Numbered from the stretch's first letter, positions 35,115 through 44,047 are shown. The stretch: DNA of 64,000 nucleotides from Neisseria animalis (GCF_900636515.1 NZ_LR134287.1:2046001-2110000), one strand, 5' to 3'. Made by a program: numbers and translations. Notes: generated from the letters alone by a model not told the origin.

Positions 35115-36428
35115 TTACAAAATGTAAACAAAAATCTGCGAGTTCCGACCGTTTTCCAAATAATCGCGGCGGCGTTCTTCGGGCAAATCCGCCAACGATG
35201 CCGTCTGAAAACCGCGTTCGGCAAACCATTCTCCGGTATGGGTGGACAAGGCAAACAGTTTTTTCATGCCGCGCGCGCGCGCTTCGGCAAATAAATGAGA
35301 CAGCAGCTTTTCGCCGTAGCCGCCCTCCTGCGCGTCGGGCGAAACCACCAAACACGCCAGCTCGCCGCAATCGGCTTCTTCAAAGGTTTTTAATGCCACA
35401 CAACCGTAAATATGCCGGTCGTGTTCCAATACCGAAAAGCTGTGAATTTGGTTTTCCAAATACTCTCGGCTGCGGCGCAGCAAAATGCCTTGCTCCTCCA
35501 GCGGGCGGATTAACGCCATGATGGTGGGAATGTCAGCATTGTGCGCCTGCCGGATTTTCACGAAAGAATCGCGGGCAATGGAAGTTCCCGCACCGTGGCG
35601 GGTAAACAGCTCGCGAATCAGTGCGCCGTCGTCGCGGCCGCTGAGTACCTGCGTGCGGCTGACGCCATGCTCCACCGCATGGACGGCATAATGGAGCAGG
35701 CGGTTTTGCTGCGTTTGCACCTGCCCGTTTTCAAGCAGTTTGCGCGCCTCTGCGGAAGAAAGATTGGTTTGCAGACGGCCTGCTTCGTCTAAAATACCTT
35801 CCTGTTCAATCAAATAAACCAATTTTTCCGCTTGAAGGGCGATGGCGGCGGCTTCCGCAATATCGCCCATGCTCAAATTGAAGGTTTTGCCGCTGGGTGA
35901 ATGACCGATGGGGCTGATGAGCACCAATGCGCCGTTGTCCAGACGCTGGCGGACGGCCTCAGTGTCGATTTTGCGGACCACGCCGGTATAGCCCATGTCG
36001 ATGCCGTCGATCACTCCCAACGGTCGGGCAGAAAGAAAATTACCGCCCGCCACCGCCAACGGCTTACTGCGCTGCGGAAATTGGGCAATGCTGCTGCCGA
36101 GTGCAGCTTCGATGTCGCAACGAATCATGCCTGCGGCTTGTTTGGCGTATTGCAGCGTGGTTTCATCGGTAATGCGGCGGTTTTGATGGTATTGCGGTAC
36201 GCTTCCGGCAGCCGCGGCCAAACCGTCTATCTGCTTGCGCGAACCGTGTACCAGCACCAAACGCACGCCGAGACTGGCCAGCAGGTTCAAATCGGCTGCC
36301 AACCGCTTGAGCGCATCTCCCTCCAGCAGGCTGCCCGCCACACCGATCACCAGCGTTTTACCGCGAAGATAATTGATGTAAGGCGCAGCTTCACGGAAAT
36401 CACCGACAAAACCGACAGATGTATTCAT
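35115..36428 (-). CDS. argA: Amino-acid N-acetyltransferase (NAGS)
   Basis: ArgA (437 residues) acetylates glutamate in the first step of arginine synthesis. The N-terminal amino-acid-kinase-like domain (about 1-280, with LVLVHGSRKQIDGL) binds arginine for feedback inhibition. The C-terminal GNAT domain (about 290-437) carries the acetyl-CoA-binding segment LACLVVSPDAQEGGYGEKLL. Length matches the classical two-domain enzyme. The ATG is at 36428. It follows pyrE by 27 bp on the same strand, with a single DUS between, so the two may be co-transcribed. Confidence 0.96.
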   Translation of the reverse strand: MNTSVGFVGDFREAAPYINYLRGKTLVIGVAGSLLEGDALKRLAADLNLLASLGVRLVLVHGSRKQIDGLAAAAGSVPQYHQNRRITDETTLQYAKQAAGMIRCDIEAALGSSIAQFPQRSKPLAVAGGNFLSARPLGVIDGIDMGYTGVVRKIDTEAVRQRLDNGALVLISPIGHSPSGKTFNLSMGDIAEAAAIALQAEKLVYLIEQEGILDEAGRLQTNLSSAEARKLLENGQVQTQQNRLLHYAVHAVEHGVSRTQVLSGRDDGALIRELFTRHGAGTSIARDSFVKIRQAHNADIPTIMALIRPLEEQGILLRRSREYLENQIHSFSVLEHDRHIYGCVALKTFEEADCGELACLVVSPDAQEGGYGEKLLSHLFAEARARGMKKLFALSTHTGEWFAERGFQTASLADLPEERRRDYLENGRNSQIFVYIL

Positions 36429-36455
36429 GGTTTCTCTAGATGGCCGTCTGCAAAA

Positions 36456-37097
36456 TCACGCTACGCCGTAGCGTTCGCGGTAGGCTTTGACCGGCTCGAA
36501 ATAGCCGCCAAATTCGCTGTTGTTTTGCAACAGCGTAAACAAATCATTCAAGTTGGCAATTGATACCACCGGCAGACCGTATTGCTGCTCGACTTCCTGC
36601 ACGGCAGATAATTCGCCCGTACCTTTTTCCATGCGGTCGAGTGCGATGGCGACGGCAGCGGGAACAGCACCTTCCGCTTCAATCAGCTTCACCGACTCGC
36701 GCACGGAAGTACCGGCGGAAATCACATCGTCGATAATCAGCACGCGGCCTTTGAGCGGCGCACCGACCAACACACCGCCTTCGCCGTGGTCTTTGGCTTC
36801 TTTGCGGTTGTAGGCAAACGGCACGTTGACGCCTTTTTCCGCCAGCATCATCGCCGTTGCCGCCGCCAAAATAATGCCTTTGTAGGCCGGGCCGAACAGC
36901 ATATCAAATTCGATTTTGCTTTCGATAATCGCCTGTGCGTAAAACTTGGCCAGTTGCAGGGTAGAGGCACCGTCGTTAAACAGTCCGGCATTGAAAAAAT
37001 ACGGCGACTGACGGCCGGCTTTGGTGGTGAACTCGCCGAACTTCAACACATTTTGCGACAGGGAGAATTTCAAAAAATCTTGGCGGAAATCAGACAT
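36456..37097 (-). CDS. pyrE: Orotate phosphoribosyltransferase
   Basis: PyrE (213 residues) joins orotate to PRPP to make OMP in pyrimidine synthesis. The PRPP-binding motif VLIIDDVISAGTSVRE is near 120-135. The flexible loop KEAKDHGEGG and the FKFGEFTTKAGRQSPYFFNAG-type N-terminal block fit the family. The ATG at 37097 (MSDFRQDFLKFSLSQN) is chosen; upstream in-frame codons to 37193 run into a DUS hairpin. Divergent from xth. Confidence 0.97.
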   Translation of the reverse strand: MSDFRQDFLKFSLSQNVLKFGEFTTKAGRQSPYFFNAGLFNDGASTLQLAKFYAQAIIESKIEFDMLFGPAYKGIILAAATAMMLAEKGVNVPFAYNRKEAKDHGEGGVLVGAPLKGRVLIIDDVISAGTSVRESVKLIEAEGAVPAAVAIALDRMEKGTGELSAVQEVEQQYGLPVVSIANLNDLFTLLQNNSEFGGYFEPVKAYRERYGVA

Positions 37098-37162
37098 GTT
37101 CGAGCTTTCCAGAATAAAAAGTTTCCAATACCGGCGATTATAAAGGATAGTAAAGAAAAGGT

Positions 37163-37210
37163 TAAGCCGTCTGCAAAAGCCGTACCGCCGCAAGGTTTTT
37201 CAGACGGCTT
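37163..37210. terminator. Mixed-dialect DUS hairpin
   Basis: The left arm is AAGCCGTCTGCAAAAG and the right arm is TTTTTCAGACGGCTT, so one arm has the variant DUS and the other the canonical one. It lies between the divergent pyrE and xth starts. Confidence 0.5.
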
Positions 37211-37264
37211 GGCGGGCAAATTTCAGTTACAATACCGCTTTACCATTACTTTGTACCAAACATC

Positions 37265-38044
37265 ATGCTGAAAATCATCTCCGCCAACGTCAACGGCATC
37301 CGCTCCGCCTATCGAAAAGGTTTTCTCGAATACATCGCCGAATCAGGCGCGGACATTGTCTGCGTGCAGGAACTCAAAGCACAGGAAGCGGATTTATCGG
37401 ACGACATGAAAAATCCGCACGGCATGCACGGCCATTGGCATTGCGCCGAAAAGCGCGGTTACAGCGGCGTGGCGGTGTACAGCAAACAGCAGCCCGACCG
37501 CGTGCAAGTGGGCATGGGCATCGAGGAGTTCGACCGCGAAGGGCGCTTTGTGCGCTGCGATTTCGGCAAATTGAGCGTGATTTCGCTGTATCTGCCCAGC
37601 GGCACCAGCGCGCCGGAACGCCAAGAATTGAAATACCGTTTTTTAGATGCGTTTTACCCCATGCTCGAAGCCATGAAAGCGGAAGGGCGAGATGTGGTGG
37701 TGTGCGGCGACTGGAACATCGCCCACCAAAACATCGATTTGAAAAACTGGAAAGGCAACCAGAAAAACTCAGGCTTCCTGCCCGAAGAGCGCGAGTGGAT
37801 CGGCAAAGTCATCAGCCGGCTCGGTTGGGTGGATATGTGGCGCACGCTCTATCCCGAAATCCCCGGCTATACTTGGTGGAGCAACCGCGGGCAGGCGTAT
37901 GCGAAAGACGTAGGGTGGCGTATCGATTATCAGATGGTTACGCCCGAGCTGGCGCAAAAAGCCGTCTCTGCCCATGTTTATAAAGACGTGAAATTTTCCG
38001 ACCATGCGCCCTTGGTGGTGGAGTATGACTATGCCGTCAAATAA
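37265..38044 (+). CDS. xth: Exodeoxyribonuclease III-type AP endonuclease (NApe-like)
   Basis: A 259-residue exonuclease III/APE1-family base-excision-repair enzyme that cleaves DNA at abasic sites. It shows the metal-binding motif LKIISANVNGIRSAY (2-16), the active-site line VCVQELKAQEADL, GDWNIAHQNIDLKN (the catalytic Asp-Asn pair), and the final SDHAPLVVEY. It closely resembles the meningococcal AP endonuclease NApe as I recall it. The ATG is at 37265. The 3' end overlaps a small membrane-protein gene, suggesting coupling. Confidence 0.96.
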   Translation: MLKIISANVNGIRSAYRKGFLEYIAESGADIVCVQELKAQEADLSDDMKNPHGMHGHWHCAEKRGYSGVAVYSKQQPDRVQVGMGIEEFDREGRFVRCDFGKLSVISLYLPSGTSAPERQELKYRFLDAFYPMLEAMKAEGRDVVVCGDWNIAHQNIDLKNWKGNQKNSGFLPEEREWIGKVISRLGWVDMWRTLYPEIPGYTWWSNRGQAYAKDVGWRIDYQMVTPELAQKAVSAHVYKDVKFSDHAPLVVEYDYAVK

Positions 38045-38375
38045 AATATTCGGCCGCTACGCTTGGAATGAAAACGGACGTACCGGTATCGGTGCGGCTT
38101 GGATTATGACGGCATTGCTGCTGCCGATGGCCGTATGGGCTGTCTTCATGTATGCCCGCATTTCCGGTATGCTGCCGCCCACCAAAGCCGACTGGACTTG
38201 GGCAGCGGTATGGCTGCTGCTCTGCCTGCCCTGCCTGCTGGTTGCCGCAAAATATTTCGGCTGGAAAGGTTGGCGGCTGTTCGGCAATACGGCTGTCTGC
38301 CTGCTGATTTGCGCTCTGCTGAATGCGTTGGGCGGATTACTGATTGCGCTGACTTTGGCAGATTGGCTGCGTTAG
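38031..38375 (+). CDS. Small membrane protein, unknown function
   Basis: A 114-residue predicted inner-membrane protein with three hydrophobic segments (about 20-42, 57-73 and 88-110) and a short basic N-terminus. It overlaps the last 14 bp of xth, so translation may depend on it. The ATG at 38031 is preferred, but one at 38025 is equally in frame. It resembles no family I can name. It lies just upstream of a RBBP9-like gene with a DUS in the 23-bp gap. Confidence 0.6.
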   Translation: MPSNKIFGRYAWNENGRTGIGAAWIMTALLLPMAVWAVFMYARISGMLPPTKADWTWAAVWLLLCLPCLLVAAKYFGWKGWRLFGNTAVCLLICALLNALGGLLIALTLADWLR

Positions 38376-38398
38376 GCCGTCTGCAAAAAGGGCTTGCC

Positions 38399-38932
38399 AT
38401 GAACACTTCAAACCTCGAAGATTTAACCCTGCTGCTGATTGATGACGGCGACATCCCTGCCGCATGGCTGGAGCGTTGGGCGGTCAGCTATCCTGTGAGC
38501 GTACAAACCGCCGCTTCACGCAATCAAAGCATTCACTGCTGGCAGGAAAATATGCAGACGGCCTTTAACGGCATTGCGGCACAACACATCGCCGTAGTCG
38601 CCTACGGTGCGGGCGTATCGGCGTTTTTGGCTTGGCTTTATCAGGCAGACATCAACGCACAGCGGCGCCTCTGCAACATTATTTTGGTTTCGCCCCGAGC
38701 GGACGCATTGCCCGACGATACCGAACACACTCTGATACGCGCCCGCTGCCCCTGCCGTACGGCGTTGGTTATCGGTCAATCCAAACCGGCATACCGCGAA
38801 TGGGCAGCCAAACAGGCAGCACTCTGGCAAGCCCGATTGCTGGTTTCCCCCTACCCTGCTCCGCTGGATTCCGTTTCCGGCGGCTGGCAATGGGGTATGA
38901 AGCTGATGCAGGAAATGTTGTTGAGCCCTTAG
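38399..38932 (+). CDS. RBBP9/YdeN-like alpha/beta hydrolase fold protein, nucleophile absent
   Basis: A 177-residue protein with the layout of the small RBBP9/YdeN serine-hydrolase family: an early LLLIDDGDIPAAWLERWA segment, a nucleophile-elbow line IAVVAYGAGVSAFLAWLY, and a C-terminal PAPLDSVSGGWQWGMKLM. In active members the elbow reads GHSLG. Here it is AYGAG, with Gly at the serine position, so catalysis by the usual mechanism is not expected. AAAAGGGCTTGCC precedes the ATG at 38399. It may be a binding protein or a decaying gene. Confidence 0.65.
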   Translation: MNTSNLEDLTLLLIDDGDIPAAWLERWAVSYPVSVQTAASRNQSIHCWQENMQTAFNGIAAQHIAVVAYGAGVSAFLAWLYQADINAQRRLCNIILVSPRADALPDDTEHTLIRARCPCRTALVIGQSKPAYREWAAKQAALWQARLLVSPYPAPLDSVSGGWQWGMKLMQEMLLSP

Positions 38933-38968
38933 CTGTCAGGCGGTTGTGATGATCGGTTCACACAGATT

Positions 38969-39135
38969 GAGACCTGTGCAAACAAAACAGGAAACGAATC
39001 AAAACTGATGGCAGGGGCAGGTTTTACACCCACCCGAAAATTGAACGCCTTGAAAAACGGAGAACTTCAAAAAGCCCAAGCAGGCAGGTGTAAACCCGCC
39101 CTACCAGCCCTTGTCATGAATGTTGCAAAGGTCTC
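38969..39135 (+). mobile_element. MITE-like repeat, 167 bp, best-preserved copy
   Basis: Starts GAGACCTGTGCAA and ends TTGCAAAGGTCTC, near-perfect inverted termini. No transposase. Two other copies lie at 12922-13193 and 31641-31811. The termini resemble the GAGACCTTTGCAAAA ends I recall from neisserial IS5-family (IS1106-like) elements. Confidence 0.78.
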
Positions 39136-39140
39136 GGATT

Positions 39141-39270
39141 GAAACAAAGCAGCAAAGCCGCAAGCAGTACTGATGATACGGATTACGGAGCGGCAGACTT
39201 GCATTTCGGCAGCTTGGTTAAGTACCCTCTCCAAGCAACACTCAACAAGGCTGTATCTTTTTGCATGGGA
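39141..39270 (+). repeat. Long-form CREE relic
   Basis: AACAAAGCAGCAAAGCCGCA then CAGTAC, about 70 bp of core (with CGGCAGCTTGGTTAAG and CCCTCTCCAAGCAA), then AAGGCTGTATCTTTTTG. Shares its plan with the relics at 9907 and 18826. Confidence 0.55.
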
Positions 39271-39286
39271 TAACAATGGATAACAC

Positions 39287-39393
39287 TATAGTCATTTAAA
39301 ATAAGAATGATACAGCGTTGCTTTGCCTTGCCGTACTATGTGTACTGTCTGCGGCTTCGCTGCCTTGTCTCATTCTTATTTTATTCGACTATA
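39287..39393 (-). repeat. CREE, 107 bp, abutting a DUS hairpin
   Basis: Intact consensus copy, TATAGTCATTT end first. Its last base joins the AAAGGCCGTCTG arm of the next hairpin. Confidence 0.92.
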
Positions 39394-39447
39394 AAAGGCC
39401 GTCTGCAAAATCCTGATTGGTTTGGATTTTGCAGACGGCCTTTTTAA
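39393..39447 (-). terminator. DUS hairpin terminator after surA
   Basis: AAAAGGCCGTCTGCAAAATC pairs with GATTTTGCAGACGGCCTTTT, 21 bp past the surA stop. Confidence 0.75.
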
Positions 39448-39467
39448 TGATTTCTGCCAAACATCAA

Positions 39468-40382
39468 TCAGCGCACATCGACAAACGCGCTATTGTGCAA
39501 ATCGCGCAGCAGGTCGGTAGTGGCTTGTTGTGCTTTTTGCTGCGACAGGTATTGGCGCACGGAATTGCGGCGGCGTTCTTCCGGCGTACCGGCATCGCGC
39601 ACTTCGTTCAGCTTGATGATGTGCCAGCCAAACTCGGTACGCACCGGCGCGCTGATTTGTCCGGGTTTGAGTTTGTGCACGGCATCTTCAAATTGAGCAA
39701 CCATCATGCCGTCTGCAAACCAGCCCAAATCGCCGCCGTTGCCCGCGCTGACATCTTGCGAATACTGCTGTGCCAATGATGAGAAATCCGCGCCGCTGCG
39801 GGCTTGGGTATGGATTTTCCGTATGCTGCTTTCGGCGGCGGCAGCGGCGTTATCGTTGTCAGCTTTCAGCAAGATGTGTTGCGCGCGGTATTGGCGCATC
39901 GGCTCGCCTTCCGGCAAGGCTACGCCCTGCTGTTCGGCTTGGGCGATGAAATGGTCGATTTCAGACTCGCTCACACGGCTGTTCTGCATGACTGCCTGCT
40001 GGCGTACTTTTTCCATGATGATATTGTCGGCAATACTGCGGCGCACGGCTTTGGAAGCGTTTTTCAAAGACGGATTGGCGGCAATCACGGCATCGATTTC
40101 GGCTTCGCTGGCACGGATATTGCGGCGTTTGCCTGCCTGAACAATCAGAGATTGGTTAATCATCTGCGCCAAAACCTGACGGCGCAAATCTTCATCGTTG
40201 ATTTTCTCGCCCTTGGGCAAATCACGGCGGGCATCGGCAACCGCTTGGGCAACCTGCCGTTGGGTGATAACTTCGTTGTCCACAACGGCGGCAATGCTGT
40301 CGGACGGTTTGATGTCGGCTGCCAATGCAGTATTCAGGCCGGCACCGATTGCGGCGGCTAAAATCAGTTTTTTCACATTCAT
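39468..40382 (-). CDS. surA: Periplasmic chaperone/peptidyl-prolyl isomerase SurA
   Basis: A 304-residue periplasmic chaperone for outer-membrane protein folding. The signal peptide covers 1-22 (KKLILAAAIGAGLNTALAA). An N-terminal chaperone domain is followed by a single parvulin domain (about 165-270: QYRAQHILLKADND, GADFSSLAQQYSQD, GGDLGWFADGMM). E. coli SurA has two parvulin domains, so this is a short form. Its ATGA overlap with lptD shows translational coupling, which fits the need of LptD for SurA. Confidence 0.93.
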   Translation of the reverse strand: MNVKKLILAAAIGAGLNTALAADIKPSDSIAAVVDNEVITQRQVAQAVADARRDLPKGEKINDEDLRRQVLAQMINQSLIVQAGKRRNIRASEAEIDAVIAANPSLKNASKAVRRSIADNIIMEKVRQQAVMQNSRVSESEIDHFIAQAEQQGVALPEGEPMRQYRAQHILLKADNDNAAAAAESSIRKIHTQARSGADFSSLAQQYSQDVSAGNGGDLGWFADGMMVAQFEDAVHKLKPGQISAPVRTEFGWHIIKLNEVRDAGTPEERRRNSVRQYLSQQKAQQATTDLLRDLHNSAFVDVR

Positions 40383-42916
40383 GGTTTGACTATCTCATTG
40401 GTTTTGCGGTAGCCGGGAATGGCAAGCCGCAGTGTTTCAAATGGGTTTTGACCGATGTTGCTCAGGTCTTTAAGCTGAAGGTTGAATAAAACGGCGTTTT
40501 TACGGCTGTGTTCGCCGGTAACATAGCGTTGAGCAACGATGCTGGCACTCCAACAGCCGCAGTTACTTTTGTATTCTGCGCCAACCAGCATATCCAGCGG
40601 ACGTTTGGCTTGGAGTTCGTAGTTGAATCGTGCCACGCCGTAGAGGTTTTTGGCAAGCGGCCATTGTGCGGCCACGTCTATCTGCTTCAGTTTGTCGTAG
40701 TAATAGCTGCCGTTGCTTTGCAGGTATTGCTGCTCGTTGCGCCCGTATTTGTAACGCGCACTCAAAACTTTGCCCGGCTCGGGGTTGTAGATAATGCCGG
40801 CGGCGTAGCTCTCGAAACGCTCTTCGTTTTGGTTGTAGTGTGCGTCCGTATGCAGGCGCACGCTGTCGGTCAGGTTGCCGTGTGCGAAGGCCACCCAATC
40901 GGAGCGGTTGCGCGTGTATTCGCCGACACGCCCGTCAAGCATGACGTTGTCGTTGGTGAAGTAAAACTTCTGCCCGATACCCGCCCGAAACAGTTCCGCA
41001 CCGTTTTTCGGGTTCAATAAGCGGCTCTGTACGGCAGTCGACAGGCTGTTGGCCGAATTGACTCGGTCGTAGCCGGAGTAAATGTTGTCGCGGAACAACT
41101 GGGCGTATTTGAAGCTGTTTTCCGACGTATCGAAATTAGGCAGGTTGCTTTGCGATTTGGTCGGAATATAGTTGTAAAACAGGCGCGGTTCGAGCGTTTG
41201 GATAAATGATTTGCCAAAAAACTCCGCATTACGTTCAAACGTCATACCGGAATCAACGCTGAACATCGGCAGGGTCAGGCTGGCATGCCGCCCCGCTTCG
41301 CCGTTGAAACTGTCCAAATCGTAACGGGCATAATGCAGGCTTGCTTTTGGACGGATATAGCCCCATTCGTTATGAAAGTCCCATTTTACAGACGGCGAAA
41401 CAATCAAGCGGTTGCCGCTTTGTTTGCTGTCGTGGTCGAAACGGGTAAACTGCCCGAACAGGTTGATTTGGGCATTGCCGGTATTTTTGCTCCAGCTGGC
41501 CGACAGACGCGGCAGAATGGCATACGGCTCGTCTTTATAACCGTTTTCATTGGCCAGTGTTTGGTATTTCTGCGCCATCAGCGAGCTGCCGAACTGCCCG
41601 CCCCATATGCTGCGGTTGTAGTTCAACCATGCTTGGCGGTTGAGGTTGACGTTATCGGCAATATCGCCCTGACTGTAAAAATCACGGTAATAATCGTTGT
41701 CGGAAACATGATTGAAGTCCACACCGCCGCTCAAATGGTCGCTGAAAGTGTGGTTGTGCTGCCACAGCACTTGGGAGCGGTTGTTGCGGTCGCTCTTCTT
41801 ATCATGCGGCATCCAGTTGCCTTCGAGTTTGCCGGAATACGCCGGCTCAAGATAGCGCACCTGCCCGCCCAAGCGCACGCCGCGCCTGCTGATGACACCG
41901 GGGGTAACGGTTGCATCGAGATTGGGCTTGAGGTTCAGATAATACGGCAGCGACAATTCGAAGCCGTCCGAACCGGTGGAGATGTTCGGCACGAGAAAAC
42001 CGCTCTTACGGCTGCCGTTAAGCGGGAAATCCGCCCACGGCGTGTACAAAACGGGTACGCCGCCGAACACCAGCGCGGCATTTTTGGCCACACCGATTCC
42101 GCTTGCTTCGTCCGCCTCTACGCTTTTGGCTTTGATGTACCAAGACGCATCGCCCGGCGAACAGGTGTTGAATTTGGTATTGACCAGATGATACAGCCCC
42201 GGCCCTTTCATTTCTGCTTTTTCGCTGACGCTTTGCAGACGGCGGCCTTCGCGTTCGGTAGCCATGCGGACGTTTTCGCTGATGCCCGTGCGGTCGGTTA
42301 AGTTGTAAGTCAGCTCTTTACCGCTGACCACCGAGCCGTTTTGATACAGCTTGTATTGATCGCCTGCGGTAACAGTATCGCTGGCTTGGTCGTATTCCGC
42401 CCAATCCGCATTCAAGATTTCCTGATTGCGTTCGATAACCACATCGCCTTCGGCACGGACTTTGGCGATTGTACCGCCTTGCCCGTCGTCTTGGTTCTGA
42501 CCCTGTATGTAATCAGCGGTTACACGGGTATAGTCGGGCGGCAGCGGGTCTTCGCCGCTGCGCATAATGTCTTCTCCCGCCTGCTCCCGCGCCAATGCGT
42601 GTGCTTGGGCGGCGACGGTTTCATCACTGCAAAACAAACAGGTTTCGCCCAGCGACAGTGCTTCTTCCCCGCCGGCAGGCAGATTTTCCGCCGTACTTTC
42701 CGCTGCGCTTTCTGCCGTATTTGCAGACGGCCTTTCGGCAACTTCGGCGGCTTTTTTTGCCTCTGCTTTGGCTTCGTCTGCAAACGCGGCGGTTTCTACC
42801 GGCACATAATCCGCCACATCGGGAACAAACGATGCTGCCTCCTGAGCCGCCGCAGCCGTACTGAAGCCGACGCTCAGGGCAAATACCAGAGGTTTGAGTG
42901 AAAATAAACGAGCCAA
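40379..42916 (-). CDS. lptD: LPS-assembly outer membrane protein LptD
   Basis: LptD (845 residues) is the beta-barrel that inserts lipooligosaccharide into the outer leaflet. It has a signal peptide (to about residue 24), an Ala/Glu-rich segment (about 40-85) containing a DUS-encoded RPSAN, and a periplasmic OstA domain (about 120-250: VRAEGDVVIERNQEILNADW). A long barrel domain follows. Cysteines for the inter-domain disulfides are seen as CLFC at 93-96 and CGC near the C-terminus, the meningococcal arrangement. The start is TTG at 42916, preceded by AAGGGG. Followed by surA with a 4-bp overlap. Confidence 0.96.
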   Translation of the reverse strand: MARLFSLKPLVFALSVGFSTAAAAQEAASFVPDVADYVPVETAAFADEAKAEAKKAAEVAERPSANTAESAAESTAENLPAGGEEALSLGETCLFCSDETVAAQAHALAREQAGEDIMRSGEDPLPPDYTRVTADYIQGQNQDDGQGGTIAKVRAEGDVVIERNQEILNADWAEYDQASDTVTAGDQYKLYQNGSVVSGKELTYNLTDRTGISENVRMATEREGRRLQSVSEKAEMKGPGLYHLVNTKFNTCSPGDASWYIKAKSVEADEASGIGVAKNAALVFGGVPVLYTPWADFPLNGSRKSGFLVPNISTGSDGFELSLPYYLNLKPNLDATVTPGVISRRGVRLGGQVRYLEPAYSGKLEGNWMPHDKKSDRNNRSQVLWQHNHTFSDHLSGGVDFNHVSDNDYYRDFYSQGDIADNVNLNRQAWLNYNRSIWGGQFGSSLMAQKYQTLANENGYKDEPYAILPRLSASWSKNTGNAQINLFGQFTRFDHDSKQSGNRLIVSPSVKWDFHNEWGYIRPKASLHYARYDLDSFNGEAGRHASLTLPMFSVDSGMTFERNAEFFGKSFIQTLEPRLFYNYIPTKSQSNLPNFDTSENSFKYAQLFRDNIYSGYDRVNSANSLSTAVQSRLLNPKNGAELFRAGIGQKFYFTNDNVMLDGRVGEYTRNRSDWVAFAHGNLTDSVRLHTDAHYNQNEERFESYAAGIIYNPEPGKVLSARYKYGRNEQQYLQSNGSYYYDKLKQIDVAAQWPLAKNLYGVARFNYELQAKRPLDMLVGAEYKSNCGCWSASIVAQRYVTGEHSRKNAVLFNLQLKDLSNIGQNPFETLRLAIPGYRKTNEIVKP

Positions 42917-42985
42917 AGTTGCCCCTTAAAACGGTTTGCCAGTTAGAATAGCGTTTATTTTAACCTGAAAAATAACGAAACTGCT

Positions 42986-43990
42986 ATGCAACGACAAATT
43001 GAATTGAAAAATTGGCTGGAAAGCGTTTACCCCGGCCGGCCTTTCGAGTTGAGTTTTGCGGCGGCCGATGCCGATTTCCGCCGCTATTTCCGCGCCGCTT
43101 TTGCAGACGGCCATACGGTGGTCTGTATGGACGCGCCGCCCGATAAGATGAGTGTTGCGCCGTATTTGAAAGTGCAGAAGCTGTTTGACATGGTGAATGT
43201 GCCGCAAGTTCTGCACGTTGACGAAACGTTGGGCTTTATGGTACTCAACGATTTGGGCAGCACGACTTTCCTGACCGCCATGCAGCAGGAAACTTCCGAA
43301 GCGGCACACAAAGCATTGCTGCTGGAAGCGGTTGACGAACTGGTCGAACTGCAGAAAGCCAGCCGCCCCGAAGTGCTGCCCGAATACGATTATGCCGTCA
43401 TGCTGCGCGAAATCAATTTGTTCCCCGAATGGTTTGTAGCCAAAGAATTGGGTAAAACTTTGAATTTCAAACAACGCCAACTCTGGCAGCAAACTGTCGA
43501 CACCCTGCTGCCGCCCCTGTTGGCGCAGCCCAAGGTATATGTCCACCGCGATTACATCGTGCGCAACCTGATGCTGCAAAACGGCCGCCCCGGGGTGCTC
43601 GATTTCCAAGATGCGCTTTACGGCCCGATTTCCTATGACTTGGTGTCATTGTTGCGCGATGCGTTTATCGAGTGGGAAGAGGAATTTGTTTTGGATTTGG
43701 TTATCCGCTACTGGGAAAAAGCACGCGCCGCCGGTTTGCCCGTGCCTGCCGAGTTCGACGAATTTTACCGCTGGTTCGAGTGGATGGGCGTGCAGCGGCA
43801 TCTCAAAGTAGCCGGCATCTTCGCCCGTCTCTACTACCGCGACGGCAAAGACAAATACCGCCCCGAAATCCCGCGCTTTTTGAACTATCTGCGCCGCGCC
43901 TCCCGCCGCTACATCGACCTCGCACCGCTTTACGCACTCTTGGTCGAACTAGTGGGCGATGAGGATTTGGAAACGGGTTTTACGTTTTAA
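42986..43990 (+). CDS. amgK: N-acetylmuramate/N-acetylglucosamine anomeric kinase AmgK
   Basis: A 334-residue aminoglycoside-phosphotransferase-fold kinase. The catalytic loop is VHRDYIVRNLMLQ (near 185-197) and the metal-binding DFQ element is GVLDFQDALYGP (near 205-216). AmgK phosphorylates MurNAc at C1 in the peptidoglycan recycling pathway used by Pseudomonas and Neisseria. MurU (17624-18319) would take the product. The gene is divergent from lptD with 69 bp between, a position AmgK genes commonly hold. The ATG is at 42986. Confidence 0.93.
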   Translation: MQRQIELKNWLESVYPGRPFELSFAAADADFRRYFRAAFADGHTVVCMDAPPDKMSVAPYLKVQKLFDMVNVPQVLHVDETLGFMVLNDLGSTTFLTAMQQETSEAAHKALLLEAVDELVELQKASRPEVLPEYDYAVMLREINLFPEWFVAKELGKTLNFKQRQLWQQTVDTLLPPLLAQPKVYVHRDYIVRNLMLQNGRPGVLDFQDALYGPISYDLVSLLRDAFIEWEEEFVLDLVIRYWEKARAAGLPVPAEFDEFYRWFEWMGVQRHLKVAGIFARLYYRDGKDKYRPEIPRFLNYLRRASRRYIDLAPLYALLVELVGDEDLETGFTF

Positions 43991-44005
43991 TCCGAATTCC
44001 GGCTG

Positions 44006-44047
44006 AAAGGCCGTCTGCAAAATCACGTTTTTGCAGACGGCCTTTTA
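44006..44047 (+). terminator. DUS hairpin terminator after amgK
   Basis: AAAGGCCGTCTGCAAAATC pairs with GTTTTTGCAGACGGCCTTTT, 16 bp after the amgK stop. The CREE starts within its T run. Confidence 0.78.

Larger units (their letters stand above)
38933..39467. other. Repeat-filled gap before surA
   Basis: No gene. It consists of a MITE-like repeat, a long-form CREE relic, a CREE and a DUS hairpin, back to back. Confidence 0.75.

Noticed and set aside
38969..39135. The 167-bp repeat as a degraded insertion sequence with a transposase
   Set aside because: No open frame of meaningful length on either strand. It fits a MITE better.
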